A stretch of DNA of 33,894 nucleotides from Deltaproteobacteria bacterium (GCA_021813685.1 JAKAJS010000135.1:11181-45074), one strand, 5' to 3'. Counted from the first letter of the stretch, positions 25,001 through 33,690 are shown. Program-made: numbers and translations. The notes: generated by a model from the letters alone, not told the origin.

Positions 25001-25006
25001 GAACGC

Positions 25007-26353
25007 ATGTCTCACATTATCCTCTTAGGCATGAATCACAAAACGGCGCCCGTGGAAGTTCGGGAACAGCTCGCCGTGGCGTGCCGACAAGAGGTGAATC
25101 CTCTCCATATGCTCCCCCACCTGAAGCACGTGGAGGAGATGGTGTTTCTTTCCACCTGCAACCGGGTGGAATTTTTGTTTACCTGCTCGGCGCTTTCCGA
25201 GGGGATCGGTGAGATAAAGGCGTTGCTCAGGACTCACGTGGGTCTGCCGACCTCCATACCGCTGGACTCCTACCTCTACGTCCACAAGGACCTCGAGGCC
25301 GTAAAGCACCTGTTTATGGTCGCCTCCAGCCTGGATTCGATGGTCGTTGGCGAACCGCAGATACTGGGCCAGTTGAAGGGGGCCTATCGTTTTGCCGTCG
25401 AGTTCCGAACGGTCAGTACGCTTTTAAACCGCCTCATGCACAGAGCCTTTTCGGTGGCCAAGCGCGTGCGCACCGAGACCTGCATCGGATCCTGCGCGGG
25501 TGCGGTAAGCTATGCGGCCGTCGAGCTGGCAGCTAAGATTTTCGGGCAGGCAAAGGACAAAAAGGTGCTCCTCATCGGCGCCGGTGAGATGGCCGAGCTT
25601 GCCGCAGAGCACTTCCTGAGGCAGGGAGTGCGCAGCATCACGGTGGCCAACCGCACGCTCGAGCGCGCGGTCGAACTGGCCGCGAGGTTCAAAGCCGAAA
25701 CGGTCCCCTTCAATCTGTTGCACGATGCGCTGAAGGGCGCCGATATCGTTGTGTCTTCCACCGGGGCGCCCGAGCCCATTATCGGCTACCGCGACGTGCG
25801 ATCCCGAATGCGCGAGCGGCGCAACCGACCCCTTTTCTTCATCGATATCGCCGTGCCAAGAGACATCGATCCGAAGGTGAACGAGATCGACAATGTCTAT
25901 GTATACGACATAGACGATCTGCAGGGAGTCATCGAGTTCAACAAGGAAGAGCGTTTGAACCATGCGCGCACGGCCGAACACATCATAAACGAGGAAACCA
26001 TCAAATTCCGAAACTGGATGGAGAGCCTGAACGCGGTACCAACGATCGTATCGGTGCGTGAAAAGGCCGAGAAAATCAGGCAAAATGAACTGCGGAAGAC
26101 CTTTTCCCAACTCCCCGACTTAAACGAGAGGCAGCGGGAAGCAATCGATATTCTCACCGCCTCGATCATCAAGAAACTGTTGCACGACCCTATAATGTTT
26201 CTGAAAAAAAAGGCGCAACGGGATTCTCTGGCCGTCTACATGGATTTTACGCTCCAGCTCTTCAATCTGATCGAGGGGATGGATGAGGGGGATGGCGCAC
26301 AGACTGAGAGCGAACAAACCGAAGAGCCGAGCTTTCTAAAAACAGCCAAATAA
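25007..26353 (+). CDS. hemA: Glutamyl-tRNA reductase
   Basis: A 448-residue enzyme that reduces glutamyl-tRNA(Glu) to glutamate-1-semialdehyde, the first step of tetrapyrrole synthesis. 'LLGMNHKTAPVEVREQLA' at the start and 'FLSTCNRVEFL' (catalytic Cys at about 50) are diagnostic. 'GSCAGAVSYAAVELA' and 'KVLLIGAGEMAELAAEHFL' form the NADPH-binding domain, 'DIAVPRDIDPKVN' follows, and the C-terminal helices form the dimerisation domain. The last 25 residues are acidic and variable. It lies 6 bp after the CcsA/HemX-like gene, so sirC, ccsA/hemX and hemA form an operon. hemL and hemB are not in the window. Confidence 0.96.
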   Translation: MSHIILLGMNHKTAPVEVREQLAVACRQEVNPLHMLPHLKHVEEMVFLSTCNRVEFLFTCSALSEGIGEIKALLRTHVGLPTSIPLDSYLYVHKDLEAVKHLFMVASSLDSMVVGEPQILGQLKGAYRFAVEFRTVSTLLNRLMHRAFSVAKRVRTETCIGSCAGAVSYAAVELAAKIFGQAKDKKVLLIGAGEMAELAAEHFLRQGVRSITVANRTLERAVELAARFKAETVPFNLLHDALKGADIVVSSTGAPEPIIGYRDVRSRMRERRNRPLFFIDIAVPRDIDPKVNEIDNVYVYDIDDLQGVIEFNKEERLNHARTAEHIINEETIKFRNWMESLNAVPTIVSVREKAEKIRQNELRKTFSQLPDLNERQREAIDILTASIIKKLLHDPIMFLKKKAQRDSLAVYMDFTLQLFNLIEGMDEGDGAQTESEQTEEPSFLKTAK

Positions 26354-26365
26354 TAATGAGGAAAT

Positions 26366-26761
26366 ATGGCAGATATTCTGGAATTTGGAAAGAAGATGGA
26401 AACCGTGAAGTCGGAGCGCGACACCACGGTGCGCCAACTCAAGATCGAAGCCCTGCGCAAGATCTTCCAGTGCACCCGGTGCATGGTGAAGTGCTCCAAA
26501 TGCGGCGCCCAGATCGAGACGCAGGAATACTCCCGCTTTGCCGCCCCCTACAGCCTGTGCAAATCGTGTCTTGAGGAATACGAAGAATATCGGGCCCGGG
26601 CCGGCGGGGAGCAAACCGACTCGGAGTGCTACTGGCGAAATGCCGCCTGGATGAAAGTGTGGGAGACCTGGCTCCAGCACCAGAAATCACTCGACCAGTA
26701 CAGGCAGTCGAAGGAACTCCTCCAACTCATGGATGAAGTCGAACAGATGCTCAAAAAATAA
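26366..26761 (+). CDS. Cys-rich protein of unknown function (131 residues)
   Basis: A 131-residue protein encoded 12 bp after hemA. Residues about 33-70 hold C-x2-C-x3-C-x2-C, then C-x2-C ('YSLCKSCLEEYEEY'), six Cys that could bind zinc or an iron-sulfur cluster. The flanks are charged helices: an N-terminal amphipathic helix ('RQLKIEALRKIF') and a C-terminal 'DQYRQSKELLQLMDEVEQML' with coiled-coil character. I do not recognise a named family. GAGGAAAT lies before the ATG. Being the last gene of the hemA operon, it may support tetrapyrrole synthesis, but that is context only. It converges with ssb after 4 bp. Confidence 0.8.
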   Translation: MADILEFGKKMETVKSERDTTVRQLKIEALRKIFQCTRCMVKCSKCGAQIETQEYSRFAAPYSLCKSCLEEYEEYRARAGGEQTDSECYWRNAAWMKVWETWLQHQKSLDQYRQSKELLQLMDEVEQMLKK

Positions 26762-26765
26762 GGCC

Positions 26766-27236
26766 CTAAAAGGGAATATCATCATCCGGAGCGCCCGTAT
26801 TGGCGGGCAGTTCCTCCACCGCCGAACGGCCGGCAGGCCCCGAACTTCGCATCTGGTTCTGCCCGCCGGCAGCCCCTGCCCCATGCCCCTGGCCATCCCC
26901 GCTTCCCAACATTTGTATGTCCCGCGCTATTATCTCGGTGGTATAGCGCTTCTGCCCCTGCTGATCCTCCCACTGGTTGGTGCGAATGCTGCCCTCGATG
27001 TAGGCCAGGCGGCCTTTCGAAAGATAATTGCCGCAAAATTCGGCCAGCTTGCCGAAGGCCACGATGCGATGCCACTCCGTGCGCTCTTCCCCTTTGCCCT
27101 CCGCGCCCCCGGGGCCAAAATCGTTGGTGGCGAGGCTGAACTTGGCAACCGCAACCCCACCGGCACTGTACCGAATGTCCGGATCCCCCCCCAACCTTCC
27201 GACCAGTATGACCTTGTTGATAGTCCCTCTAGCCAT
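26766..27236 (-). CDS. ssb: Single-stranded DNA-binding protein
   Basis: A 156-residue SSB. Residues 1-110 form the OB fold: 'NKVILVGRLGGDPDIRYSAGGVAVAKFSLATN', 'TEWHRIVAFGKLAEFCGNYLSKGRLAYIEGSI' and 'RTNQWEDQQGQKRYTTEIIARDIQML'. A Gly/Gln-rich linker of about 35 residues follows, then the acidic tail D-D-D-I-P-F that recruits partner proteins. Length and tail match replication SSBs. It stands alone on the minus strand, divergent from the saccharopine dehydrogenase-like gene with repeat C between them. Usual neighbours such as rpsF and rpsR are absent. Confidence 0.96.
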   Translation of the reverse strand: MARGTINKVILVGRLGGDPDIRYSAGGVAVAKFSLATNDFGPGGAEGKGEERTEWHRIVAFGKLAEFCGNYLSKGRLAYIEGSIRTNQWEDQQGQKRYTTEIIARDIQMLGSGDGQGHGAGAAGGQNQMRSSGPAGRSAVEELPANTGAPDDDIPF

Positions 27237-27329
27237 TGTCTACCTCCCTTAAAATCCGCATGTGAACTGAAAAGCAAATAAATCCGCTCCCTATTGAACT
27301 CTTATACCACTAATCACCCAACATGAAAA

Positions 27330-27446
27330 CCACGGCGTCCCGGCGAGCCGCCGCACCCGAATGGTCGAGTCGAAAAGCGCTGTTGCAACGAGGTTGGCAG
27401 CGCGAAAGGGCCAGACCACCCGGCAGGCGGTCCCACCGCCCGCACG
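27330..27446 (-). repeat. Composite intergenic repeat, copy C (inverted)
   Basis: Read on the minus strand it shows hairpin GGCGGT/ACCGCC (27426-27431, 27435-27440), the core CTGGCCCTTTCGCGCTGCCA (about 27396-27415), and GCAACAGCGCTTTTCGA (about 27372-27388). The GTAAATCG and GCCGCCGCC modules are missing. It lies between the divergent ssb and saccharopine dehydrogenase-like genes. The rest of that 294-bp gap shows nothing I recognise. Confidence 0.8.
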
Positions 27447-27530
27447 CCGAAAAGAGCTTTCAAATCCGCCGGTCTGCGCTTACACTTCATCCTGGTCACG
27501 ACGGCATCTCATCAGGAGGAGGATTGATCC

Positions 27531-28706
27531 ATGAAGCTGGCGGTCATTGGCGGGGCAGGAAGACAGGCTTTAGCGGCGATATACGATTTTGTCGAACACG
27601 AATCGGTAGAGAAGATACTTCTGATAGATGTTTTCGCCGACACGCTCAAATCGAGAGTAACGTTCCTAAATTCAGACAAAATAGAATATCAAATCATAGA
27701 TGCCTTAAATACGGAGGAACTGGCCAGGGCCTTGGACAGCTATGACGCATGCCTGAATTGCACTTCCCACCTGTTCAATCTTCCCGTAATGGAAGCATGC
27801 GTTCTGTCCCGGACAAACTATACCGATCTGGGGGGATTGTTCCACTGGGCAAAAAAGCAGTTGCTGCAGGACGAACGGTTCAAAAAAGCCGGCATCACAG
27901 GCATTGTAGGATCAGGTACCGCCCCGGGGATGGTGAATGTGATGGCCAGGTATGCTGTGGATAGGCTCGATAGCGTCGAATCGGTGAGAATCCTTGACGC
28001 CGCAGCCGAACCCGCAGCAGCAGAGACCGGGTTCGTTCCCCCGTATGCGTTGAATACTCTCATGGACGAATTTACGGTTAATAACTTCGAATTTCGAAAT
28101 GGGGAAATGGTTGAACTGCCACCCTTTTCCGGGGAGGAGACGGCCTGTTTTCCCGACCCCATAGGGAAACGGGCCCTCTTCAACATGATCCATTCGGAAG
28201 TGGCGACGATGCCGGTTTATTTTGCCGAAAAGGGAATCCGGAACGTGAGTTTCAAGCTGGCTCTGCCCAAGACCTTTACAGAAAGGCTGCAGTTTCTCAT
28301 GGAACTGGGCTTCGGGAGCAAGACTCCCATAAATGTAAAAGGAACAAGTGTTGTGCCGCGGGATGTGCTCATCGCACTGGTGGAAAAGCCGGTAGGAGAC
28401 GAAGACCTCCCACCTCCTCGGGACGACGACCTCGAAAGTCTGCGGGTGATCGTTTCGGGGCAAAAAGAGGGCCGGAGCGTAACCTACCAGGTCGAATCGA
28501 TGCTGCACCCCTACGAAAAATGGAACATGGCCACCGGCCCCTTCTCGGTGGGATTTCCTGCAGCAGTGACGACAAGACTTCTGGGAAGCGGACAAATAGC
28601 CGAAAAAGGCTTCTTTTCGGGAGAAGCGGTCATCGATCCGGAAACCTATTTCGCAGAACTCGCAAAGAGGGACATCCGGGTACAGGTACTGGTGACCGGG
28701 CGGTAG
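27531..28706 (+). CDS. Saccharopine dehydrogenase-like oxidoreductase
   Basis: A 391-residue protein. 'MKLAVIGGAGRQALAAIYDFVEH' is the N-terminal Rossmann loop (G-G-A-G-x-x-A), 'YDACLNCTSHLFNLPVMEACVLSRTNYTDLGG' and 'AGITGIVGSGTAPGMVNVMARYAVD' are hallmark segments of the saccharopine dehydrogenase/lysine 6-dehydrogenase/carboxynorspermidine synthase superfamily. The C-terminal domain ends in 'EAVIDPETYFAELAKRDIRVQVLVTGR'. The substrate is not clear and no lysine or polyamine genes are adjacent. AGGAGG lies about 8 nt before the ATG. Its TAG stop is in the hairpin of repeat D, so the repeat supplies the last codons. Confidence 0.86.
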   Translation: MKLAVIGGAGRQALAAIYDFVEHESVEKILLIDVFADTLKSRVTFLNSDKIEYQIIDALNTEELARALDSYDACLNCTSHLFNLPVMEACVLSRTNYTDLGGLFHWAKKQLLQDERFKKAGITGIVGSGTAPGMVNVMARYAVDRLDSVESVRILDAAAEPAAAETGFVPPYALNTLMDEFTVNNFEFRNGEMVELPPFSGEETACFPDPIGKRALFNMIHSEVATMPVYFAEKGIRNVSFKLALPKTFTERLQFLMELGFGSKTPINVKGTSVVPRDVLIALVEKPVGDEDLPPPRDDDLESLRVIVSGQKEGRSVTYQVESMLHPYEKWNMATGPFSVGFPAAVTTRLLGSGQIAEKGFFSGEAVIDPETYFAELAKRDIRVQVLVTGR

Positions 28707-28890
28707 GACCGCCTGCCGGCTCGCCTGGCCCTTCCACGCTGCCAATCTCCTCTCAACAGCGCCTTTCGGCCCGGCAGGCTTGTCTGGCCTTCCGCGCCTT
28801 GTCATTTTTCGTAAATCGATATGGCCCCGCCGCCGCCAGGGGCAGCGGCGGTCCCGACCCGGCAGACCCGGCTCCGGCGGCTCACCTGGT
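28697..28890 (+). repeat. Composite intergenic repeat, copy D
   Basis: Hairpin GGCGGT/ACCGCC (28699-28704, 28708-28713) includes the stop codon of the upstream gene. The core CTGGCCCTTCCACGCTGCCA (28725-28744), CAACAGCGCCTTTCGG (about 28755), a second partial core CTGGCCTTCCGCGCC (about 28783), GTAAATCGATATGGCCCC (from about 28811) and a GCCGCCGCC...GCGGC hairpin follow. It fills much of the 281 bp before the acyltransferase gene. Confidence 0.85.
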
Positions 28891-28987
28891 TGACTCCAGG
28901 GGGAAAAAAGTTTAGAGTAAAAATTTGATAATAATCTGAAAATTCTATTTCGGTTTTTATCGTTACCTGCCTTGGCTATGGTGTGAA

Positions 28988-29752
28988 ATGAGATTTTTGA
29001 GGTCTATCTTTTTTTATTTGGTTTTGATCCTATCGACTCTGATTTTCGGGTCTTCGGCGATCATCGGCTCCTTTGTGCACCGGGGGTGGGCGGGGCTGAT
29101 GGCCAGAATCTGGGGCAACGTAAATCTTTGGGCAGCCGGGGTGAAGGTGAGGCTATCGGGCATGGAGAACTTGAACGGCGGCCCGTGCATACTGGTGAGC
29201 AATCATCAGGGGTGGTTCGATATTTTTGTGGCTCTGGGAAAGATCCCGGTGCGATTTAGCTGGCTTGCCAAAGAGGAGCTTTTTAAAATACCGGTTCTAG
29301 GCCAGGCGATGTCGCGGGCCGGCTATATTTCGATCGACCGAAGCGATCGCAGGAAGGCGATCGCCAGCATGAACAGGGTCGCCGAAGTTGTCCGGCAGGG
29401 AACCTCGGTGTTTGTTTTTCCGGAGGGCACGCGGAGCGCCGACGGAGTGATAAAGGAATTCAAGAAGGGCGCCTTCGTTATCGCCGCAAAGTCCGGGCAG
29501 CCTGTCATTCCCATAAGCATCAGCGGGTCGTATCGCATTCTTCCCAAAAGCAGCTGGATGATTCATCCGGGCGAAATCAGGTTTTCGATGGGAAAGCCCG
29601 TTCAAATTTCGGGTACCGATACTGCGAGCCGCGACAATCTGATGGAGCAGGTGCGCGAGGCGATCCGGGCCAATTTGACTTTCGAGGAAGCGGGTGGCGA
29701 AGCGGCCGCGAAAACACGAAGCACCCTTTCTGATAACGGGGGGAGCATCTGA
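28988..29752 (+). CDS. plsC: 1-acyl-sn-glycerol-3-phosphate acyltransferase family protein
   Basis: A 254-residue membrane acyltransferase. An N-terminal membrane helix ('SIFFYLVLILSTLIFGSSAIIGSF') precedes 'CILVSNHQGWFDIFVAL', motif I with the catalytic His and Asp (N-H-x4-D) at about 72-77. 'FVFPEGTRSADG' is motif III and 'QPVIPISISGSYRI' is motif IV. It would add the second acyl chain to lysophosphatidic acid at the inner membrane. The family also includes other lysophospholipid acyltransferases, so the gene symbol is by family. Repeat D precedes it, and RNase J starts 4 bp after its stop. Confidence 0.9.
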   Translation: MRFLRSIFFYLVLILSTLIFGSSAIIGSFVHRGWAGLMARIWGNVNLWAAGVKVRLSGMENLNGGPCILVSNHQGWFDIFVALGKIPVRFSWLAKEELFKIPVLGQAMSRAGYISIDRSDRRKAIASMNRVAEVVRQGTSVFVFPEGTRSADGVIKEFKKGAFVIAAKSGQPVIPISISGSYRILPKSSWMIHPGEIRFSMGKPVQISGTDTASRDNLMEQVREAIRANLTFEEAGGEAAAKTRSTLSDNGGSI

Positions 29753-29756
29753 GGCG

Positions 29757-31433
29757 ATGTCTGAAAAATCCGACGATTCGACACTAAAAATCATCCCGCT
29801 CGGGGGACTGGGGGAAATCGGCCTCAACATGATGGTCTTCGAGTACGGCGATACCATCGCGATCGTCGATTCGGGGCTGATGTTTCCAGAAGAAGAGATG
29901 CTGGGCATCGACATCGTCATTCCCGATTTCAGCTATCTTCTGAAGAACAGGGAAAAGGTCGCGGCCCTGGTCATCACGCACGGCCATGAAGATCACATAG
30001 GGGCCATCCCGTTTCTGGTCCGCGAGCTGGCCCTGCCGATATACGGAACGGCCCTCACCCTGGCGCTCATCCGGGAAAAACTCCGGGAGCACAATCTGCT
30101 CGAACGAGTCGAGCTTATCCAGGTTGCGCCTCGCCAGGTGGTCGAGATAGGCCCCTTCAACTTCGAATTCATAAGCGTCTGCCACAGCATCCCCGACGGC
30201 GTGGCGCTGGCGATCCGAACTCCTGTGGGCGTTGTCGTCCATTCGGGCGACTTCAAGATCGACAACACCCCCGTGGACGGAAAAAGATTCGATATCGCAA
30301 GACTTGGCGCCTACGGAGAAGAAGGCGTTCTGGCCCTTCTTTCCGATTCGACCAACGTGGAGCGCGAGGGGTACACGGTTTCGGAAAAAGAGGTGGGGGT
30401 AACTCTTCGAAACGTGCTCAGGGAAAAGCAGGGAAGGGTCATGGTTGCGGTCTTTGCAAGCAATCTGCACCGCATACAGCAGCTCATCCATATTGCGCGC
30501 GAGTTGGGCCGAAAGGTCCTTCTAAACGGCAAATCGATGATTACAAACGTTCGGCTCGCGCGGGAACTGGGGTATCTCGACTTTCCCAAAGAAGACGAGA
30601 TAACGATCCCGGACCTGCAGTCCCTGCCCGACTCCCGGGTGCTCATGCTCACCACCGGAACGCAGGGCGAGCCGATGAGCGCCCTCAGCCGCATGGCCTT
30701 TAACGATCACAAAAAGCTCAAGGTCCGGGAGGGGGACACGATCATTCTTTCCTCCCGGTTCATTCCGGGAAACGAGCGCACCATTCAAAACATTATAAAC
30801 CACCTGTGCAGGCAGGGGGCCGAGGTCATTCACGAGCAGGTAAAGGATATCCACGTCTCCGGCCATGCCTACCAGGAAGAGCAGAAGATCCTCATAAACG
30901 TGGTCCACCCGCGCTTCTTCATCCCGATTCACGGCGAATACCGCCATCTGGTAAAACACCGGCAGCTGGCGATGTCTCTGGGAATGGCGCCCGAAAGCTG
31001 CCTGCTCATGGAAAACGGCGGCGTCATGTGCTTTAGCGCGGACTCTGTCTGCACGGACCAAAAGGTCGAGACCGGAAGAGTCTTTGTGGACGGCAAGGGC
31101 GTGGGCGATGTCGGCGGACTCGTTCTGCGGGACCGCAGGCACCTGTCTGAAGACGGCCTCGTGATCGCCTCCCTTGTCGTGAACAAGGAAACCCATGAAA
31201 TTCTAAGCGGTCCGGACATCCTGAGCAGGGGCTTCATCCATGAGGAAGCAAAACCGGAAATCCTCTACGAATGCGAATGCATCATCTTCGAAAACATAGA
31301 CAGGCAACTGGCGGAAGCAAAAGAACTCGACTGCACCCTTCTCCAGGAGCAAATCCGGCGCGATCTGAAGCGATTCTTCATCCGCACGCTGGACAGAAGG
31401 CCCGTAATTTACCCGATCGTGGTGGAAATCTAG
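29757..31433 (+). CDS. rnj: Ribonuclease J
   Basis: A 558-residue metallo-beta-lactamase/beta-CASP RNase. 'KIIPLGGLGEIGLNMMVFEYGD' opens the fold, 'LVITHGHEDHIGAIPFLV' at about 74-90 is the HxHxDH zinc motif, 'VVHSGDFKID' gives the next Asp, and the beta-CASP domain shows 'LLSDSTNVEREGYT' and 'LMLTTGTQGEPMSAL'. 'IHVSGHAYQEEQKILINVVHPRFFIPIHGEYRHL' holds the final His ligands. It has endonuclease and 5'-3' exonuclease activity and acts in mRNA decay and rRNA processing. The start at 29757 is chosen because a GAGG site lies just upstream and the plsC stop is 4 bp before. A start 63 nt upstream lies within plsC. Confidence 0.95.
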   Translation: MSEKSDDSTLKIIPLGGLGEIGLNMMVFEYGDTIAIVDSGLMFPEEEMLGIDIVIPDFSYLLKNREKVAALVITHGHEDHIGAIPFLVRELALPIYGTALTLALIREKLREHNLLERVELIQVAPRQVVEIGPFNFEFISVCHSIPDGVALAIRTPVGVVVHSGDFKIDNTPVDGKRFDIARLGAYGEEGVLALLSDSTNVEREGYTVSEKEVGVTLRNVLREKQGRVMVAVFASNLHRIQQLIHIARELGRKVLLNGKSMITNVRLARELGYLDFPKEDEITIPDLQSLPDSRVLMLTTGTQGEPMSALSRMAFNDHKKLKVREGDTIILSSRFIPGNERTIQNIINHLCRQGAEVIHEQVKDIHVSGHAYQEEQKILINVVHPRFFIPIHGEYRHLVKHRQLAMSLGMAPESCLLMENGGVMCFSADSVCTDQKVETGRVFVDGKGVGDVGGLVLRDRRHLSEDGLVIASLVVNKETHEILSGPDILSRGFIHEEAKPEILYECECIIFENIDRQLAEAKELDCTLLQEQIRRDLKRFFIRTLDRRPVIYPIVVEI

Positions 31434-31455
31434 GTCCCGCGTATTCACTAGTGTA

Positions 31456-31482
31456 AGTCCTGTTGGTCCTGTAGGTCCTATT
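31456..31482. repeat. Three GTCCTGT-type units at 9-bp period
   Basis: GTCC recurs at 31457, 31466 and 31475, within units close to GGTCCTGTA. The array fills the 67-bp gap between RNase J and ftsK and runs into a T-tract (TTTTTT) before the ftsK ribosome site. Confidence 0.65.
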
Positions 31483-31500
31483 TTTTCAGAGGCAAGAGCG

Positions 31501-33690
31501 ATGAGTGAAAAAAAGCACGAAATTTGGGCTTTGACCATTTTCACGGTCTCGCTCCTGGTTTTTTTCAGCATCGTGTCCTACAGCTCCCAGGATCCCACGT
31601 TTTTCAACTCCCAAAACGGTTACGTAAGGAACCTCGTGGGCGGGGTCGGCGCCAATATCGCCTGGCCGCTGATCGTTCTTTTCGGGCTCGGAGCCTACGG
31701 GATTGCGATTACGGGGGTGTGGGCGAGCTGGCGCCTTTTTCGGGACTCCTCGCTCGAAGAGTTTTGGCTTCGCCTGACGGGGATCGGACTGCTCGTTTTG
31801 AGCATCATGGCGCTGGGCGCCCTGCACTGGCCCTATATCACTTTTCTGGGTCAAAGGATCGAGACGGGCGGGGCCGTGGGCAACGCGCTCGCCGGATTTC
31901 TCGAAACACGGCTCTCCATTGTGGGCTCTCACATCCTGCTTGTCGGAACGCTTTTTATCTCTCTTCTGATCTCGACTCCGCTCACGCTCGCTGCCATTGT
32001 CCGTCGGACTTCCATGGCCGCGTCCGCGGCCTGCGAGTGGTTCGCCGGGGAGATGAAGGTGGAAGGAGAAGAGAAAGAACCTGCGTTGGAGCCTGCCGCC
32101 GCTGCTCCCCTCAAACGAAAGAAGAAAAAAGAAGCGGTTACTTCTCCGCTGGTCCAGACGGAAGCTTTTCCCGTAAAGCAGGCGCGGGCTGAACCGGTTT
32201 CGACCGGACCTCTCGATATCGAACCCGGACAGTATGTGATCCCCCCACTCGCGATGCTCGACGTCTATGAGACGGAGAACGTAAAACCCGACTGGAAAAA
32301 GCTCGAGCAAAACGGCCAGGTTCTCGAAGAAAAGCTCGCCGATTTCGGCGTTCAGGGCAAGGTGGTGGGCATCAATCCCGGACCGGTCATAACAATGTAT
32401 GAATACGCACCTGCGGCGGGCATAAAGATCAGCCGGATCGTCAACCTCGCCGACGATCTTTCCATGGCCCTCAAGGCGATCAGCATACGGGTGGTCGCCC
32501 CCATTCCGGGAAAAGCGGCCGTGGGGATCGAAATTCCCAATCTCAAAAGAGAGCTGGTCTCGCTCCGGGCGGTTTTGGAAAACGAAATATTCACGCTTTC
32601 CGTCGCCCCGCTCTCCATCGCGTTGGGAAAGGACATAACCGGCCAGCCGACTGTGGCAAACCTTGGCAGAATGCCTCACCTGCTCATCGCCGGGGCAACG
32701 GGAACGGGAAAGAGCGTCTGCATCAACACCCTTTTGAGCAGCCTGTTATTTAAAAACACCCCCGAAGAGCTGCGGCTCCTGCTGATCGACCCCAAAAGGA
32801 TCGAGCTCAGCAGCTTTGAAGGAATCCCCCATCTGATACACCCGGTGGTGACCGATGCCAAAATGGCCACACGAGCCCTGCGCTGGGCCGTCGAGGAAAT
32901 GGAACTGCGCTACAAGCTTTTGGCCGATAAAAACGTGAGAAACATCGAGAGCTACAACCGGGTTCTGGAGCGCGAAAAAACGCAAAAGAGCAAGGATGCC
33001 GAAAAGGAAAAAGAGGCCGCCTCCGATACGGCTCTTCACCACTACAAGCTGCCATACGTGGTTATCATCATCGACGAGTTGGCCGACCTGATGATGGTCG
33101 CCTCCCGAGATGTGGAAGAATCCATTACGCGCCTGGCCCAGATGGCGCGGGCAGCGGGCATCCATCTCATTCTGGCGACCCAGAGGCCCTCGGTGGACGT
33201 ATTAACGGGAATTATCAAGGCCAACATTCCCACCCGCATCTCGTTTCAGGTCTCCTCGAAAATCGATTCGCGGACCATCCTGGACGGCTCGGGGGCCGAG
33301 ACCCTGCTCGGGTCCGGGGATATGCTGTTTCTGCCGCCGGGTACGGCGAAGCTCCAGCGCATCCACGGGGCGTTTGTCTCCGATGCGGAAATTCTGCGCC
33401 TCACCGAACACTGGAGAGCCCAAAAGCTCCTGGAAGATCCGCTGGCCGAGCGGGTCGACTTGCGCGAGGAAGGCGGGGCGGGCGAAATGGCCGAAGAAGA
33501 GCTCGACGAAAAATATGAGGAAGCCGTCCAGATGGTGCTCGAAACCAGGCAGCCTTCGATATCCATGCTGCAAAGAAGGCTGCGGGTGGGTTACAATCGG
33601 GCCGCACGCATGATAGAAGTGATGGAAAAGCAGGGGATCGTCTCCCCTTCGGATGGAATTAAGCCCAGAGAGGTACTCGGCAGAAGGTAG
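31501..33690 (+). CDS. ftsK: DNA translocase FtsK/SpoIIIE
   Basis: A 729-residue protein that pumps chromosomal DNA at the division septum. Residues 1-165 hold four membrane helices. A charged, Lys/Glu/Ala/Pro linker of about 75 residues follows, short by FtsK standards. The motor begins near 250: 'GPVITMYEYAPAAGIKISRI' (alpha domain), 'HLLIAGATGTGKSVCINTLL' (Walker A, about 395-415), 'YVVIIIDELADLMMVA' (Walker B, about 518-533) and 'IHLILATQRPSVDVLTGIIKANIPTRISF'. The last 65 residues ('YEEAVQMVLETRQPSISMLQRRLRVGYNRAARMIEVMEKQGIV') are the gamma winged helix that reads polar DNA motifs. A GAGGCAAGAG purine run precedes the ATG. It ends with 204 bp left in the window. Confidence 0.96.
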   Translation: MSEKKHEIWALTIFTVSLLVFFSIVSYSSQDPTFFNSQNGYVRNLVGGVGANIAWPLIVLFGLGAYGIAITGVWASWRLFRDSSLEEFWLRLTGIGLLVLSIMALGALHWPYITFLGQRIETGGAVGNALAGFLETRLSIVGSHILLVGTLFISLLISTPLTLAAIVRRTSMAASAACEWFAGEMKVEGEEKEPALEPAAAAPLKRKKKKEAVTSPLVQTEAFPVKQARAEPVSTGPLDIEPGQYVIPPLAMLDVYETENVKPDWKKLEQNGQVLEEKLADFGVQGKVVGINPGPVITMYEYAPAAGIKISRIVNLADDLSMALKAISIRVVAPIPGKAAVGIEIPNLKRELVSLRAVLENEIFTLSVAPLSIALGKDITGQPTVANLGRMPHLLIAGATGTGKSVCINTLLSSLLFKNTPEELRLLLIDPKRIELSSFEGIPHLIHPVVTDAKMATRALRWAVEEMELRYKLLADKNVRNIESYNRVLEREKTQKSKDAEKEKEAASDTALHHYKLPYVVIIIDELADLMMVASRDVEESITRLAQMARAAGIHLILATQRPSVDVLTGIIKANIPTRISFQVSSKIDSRTILDGSGAETLLGSGDMLFLPPGTAKLQRIHGAFVSDAEILRLTEHWRAQKLLEDPLAERVDLREEGGAGEMAEEELDEKYEEAVQMVLETRQPSISMLQRRLRVGYNRAARMIEVMEKQGIVSPSDGIKPREVLGRR

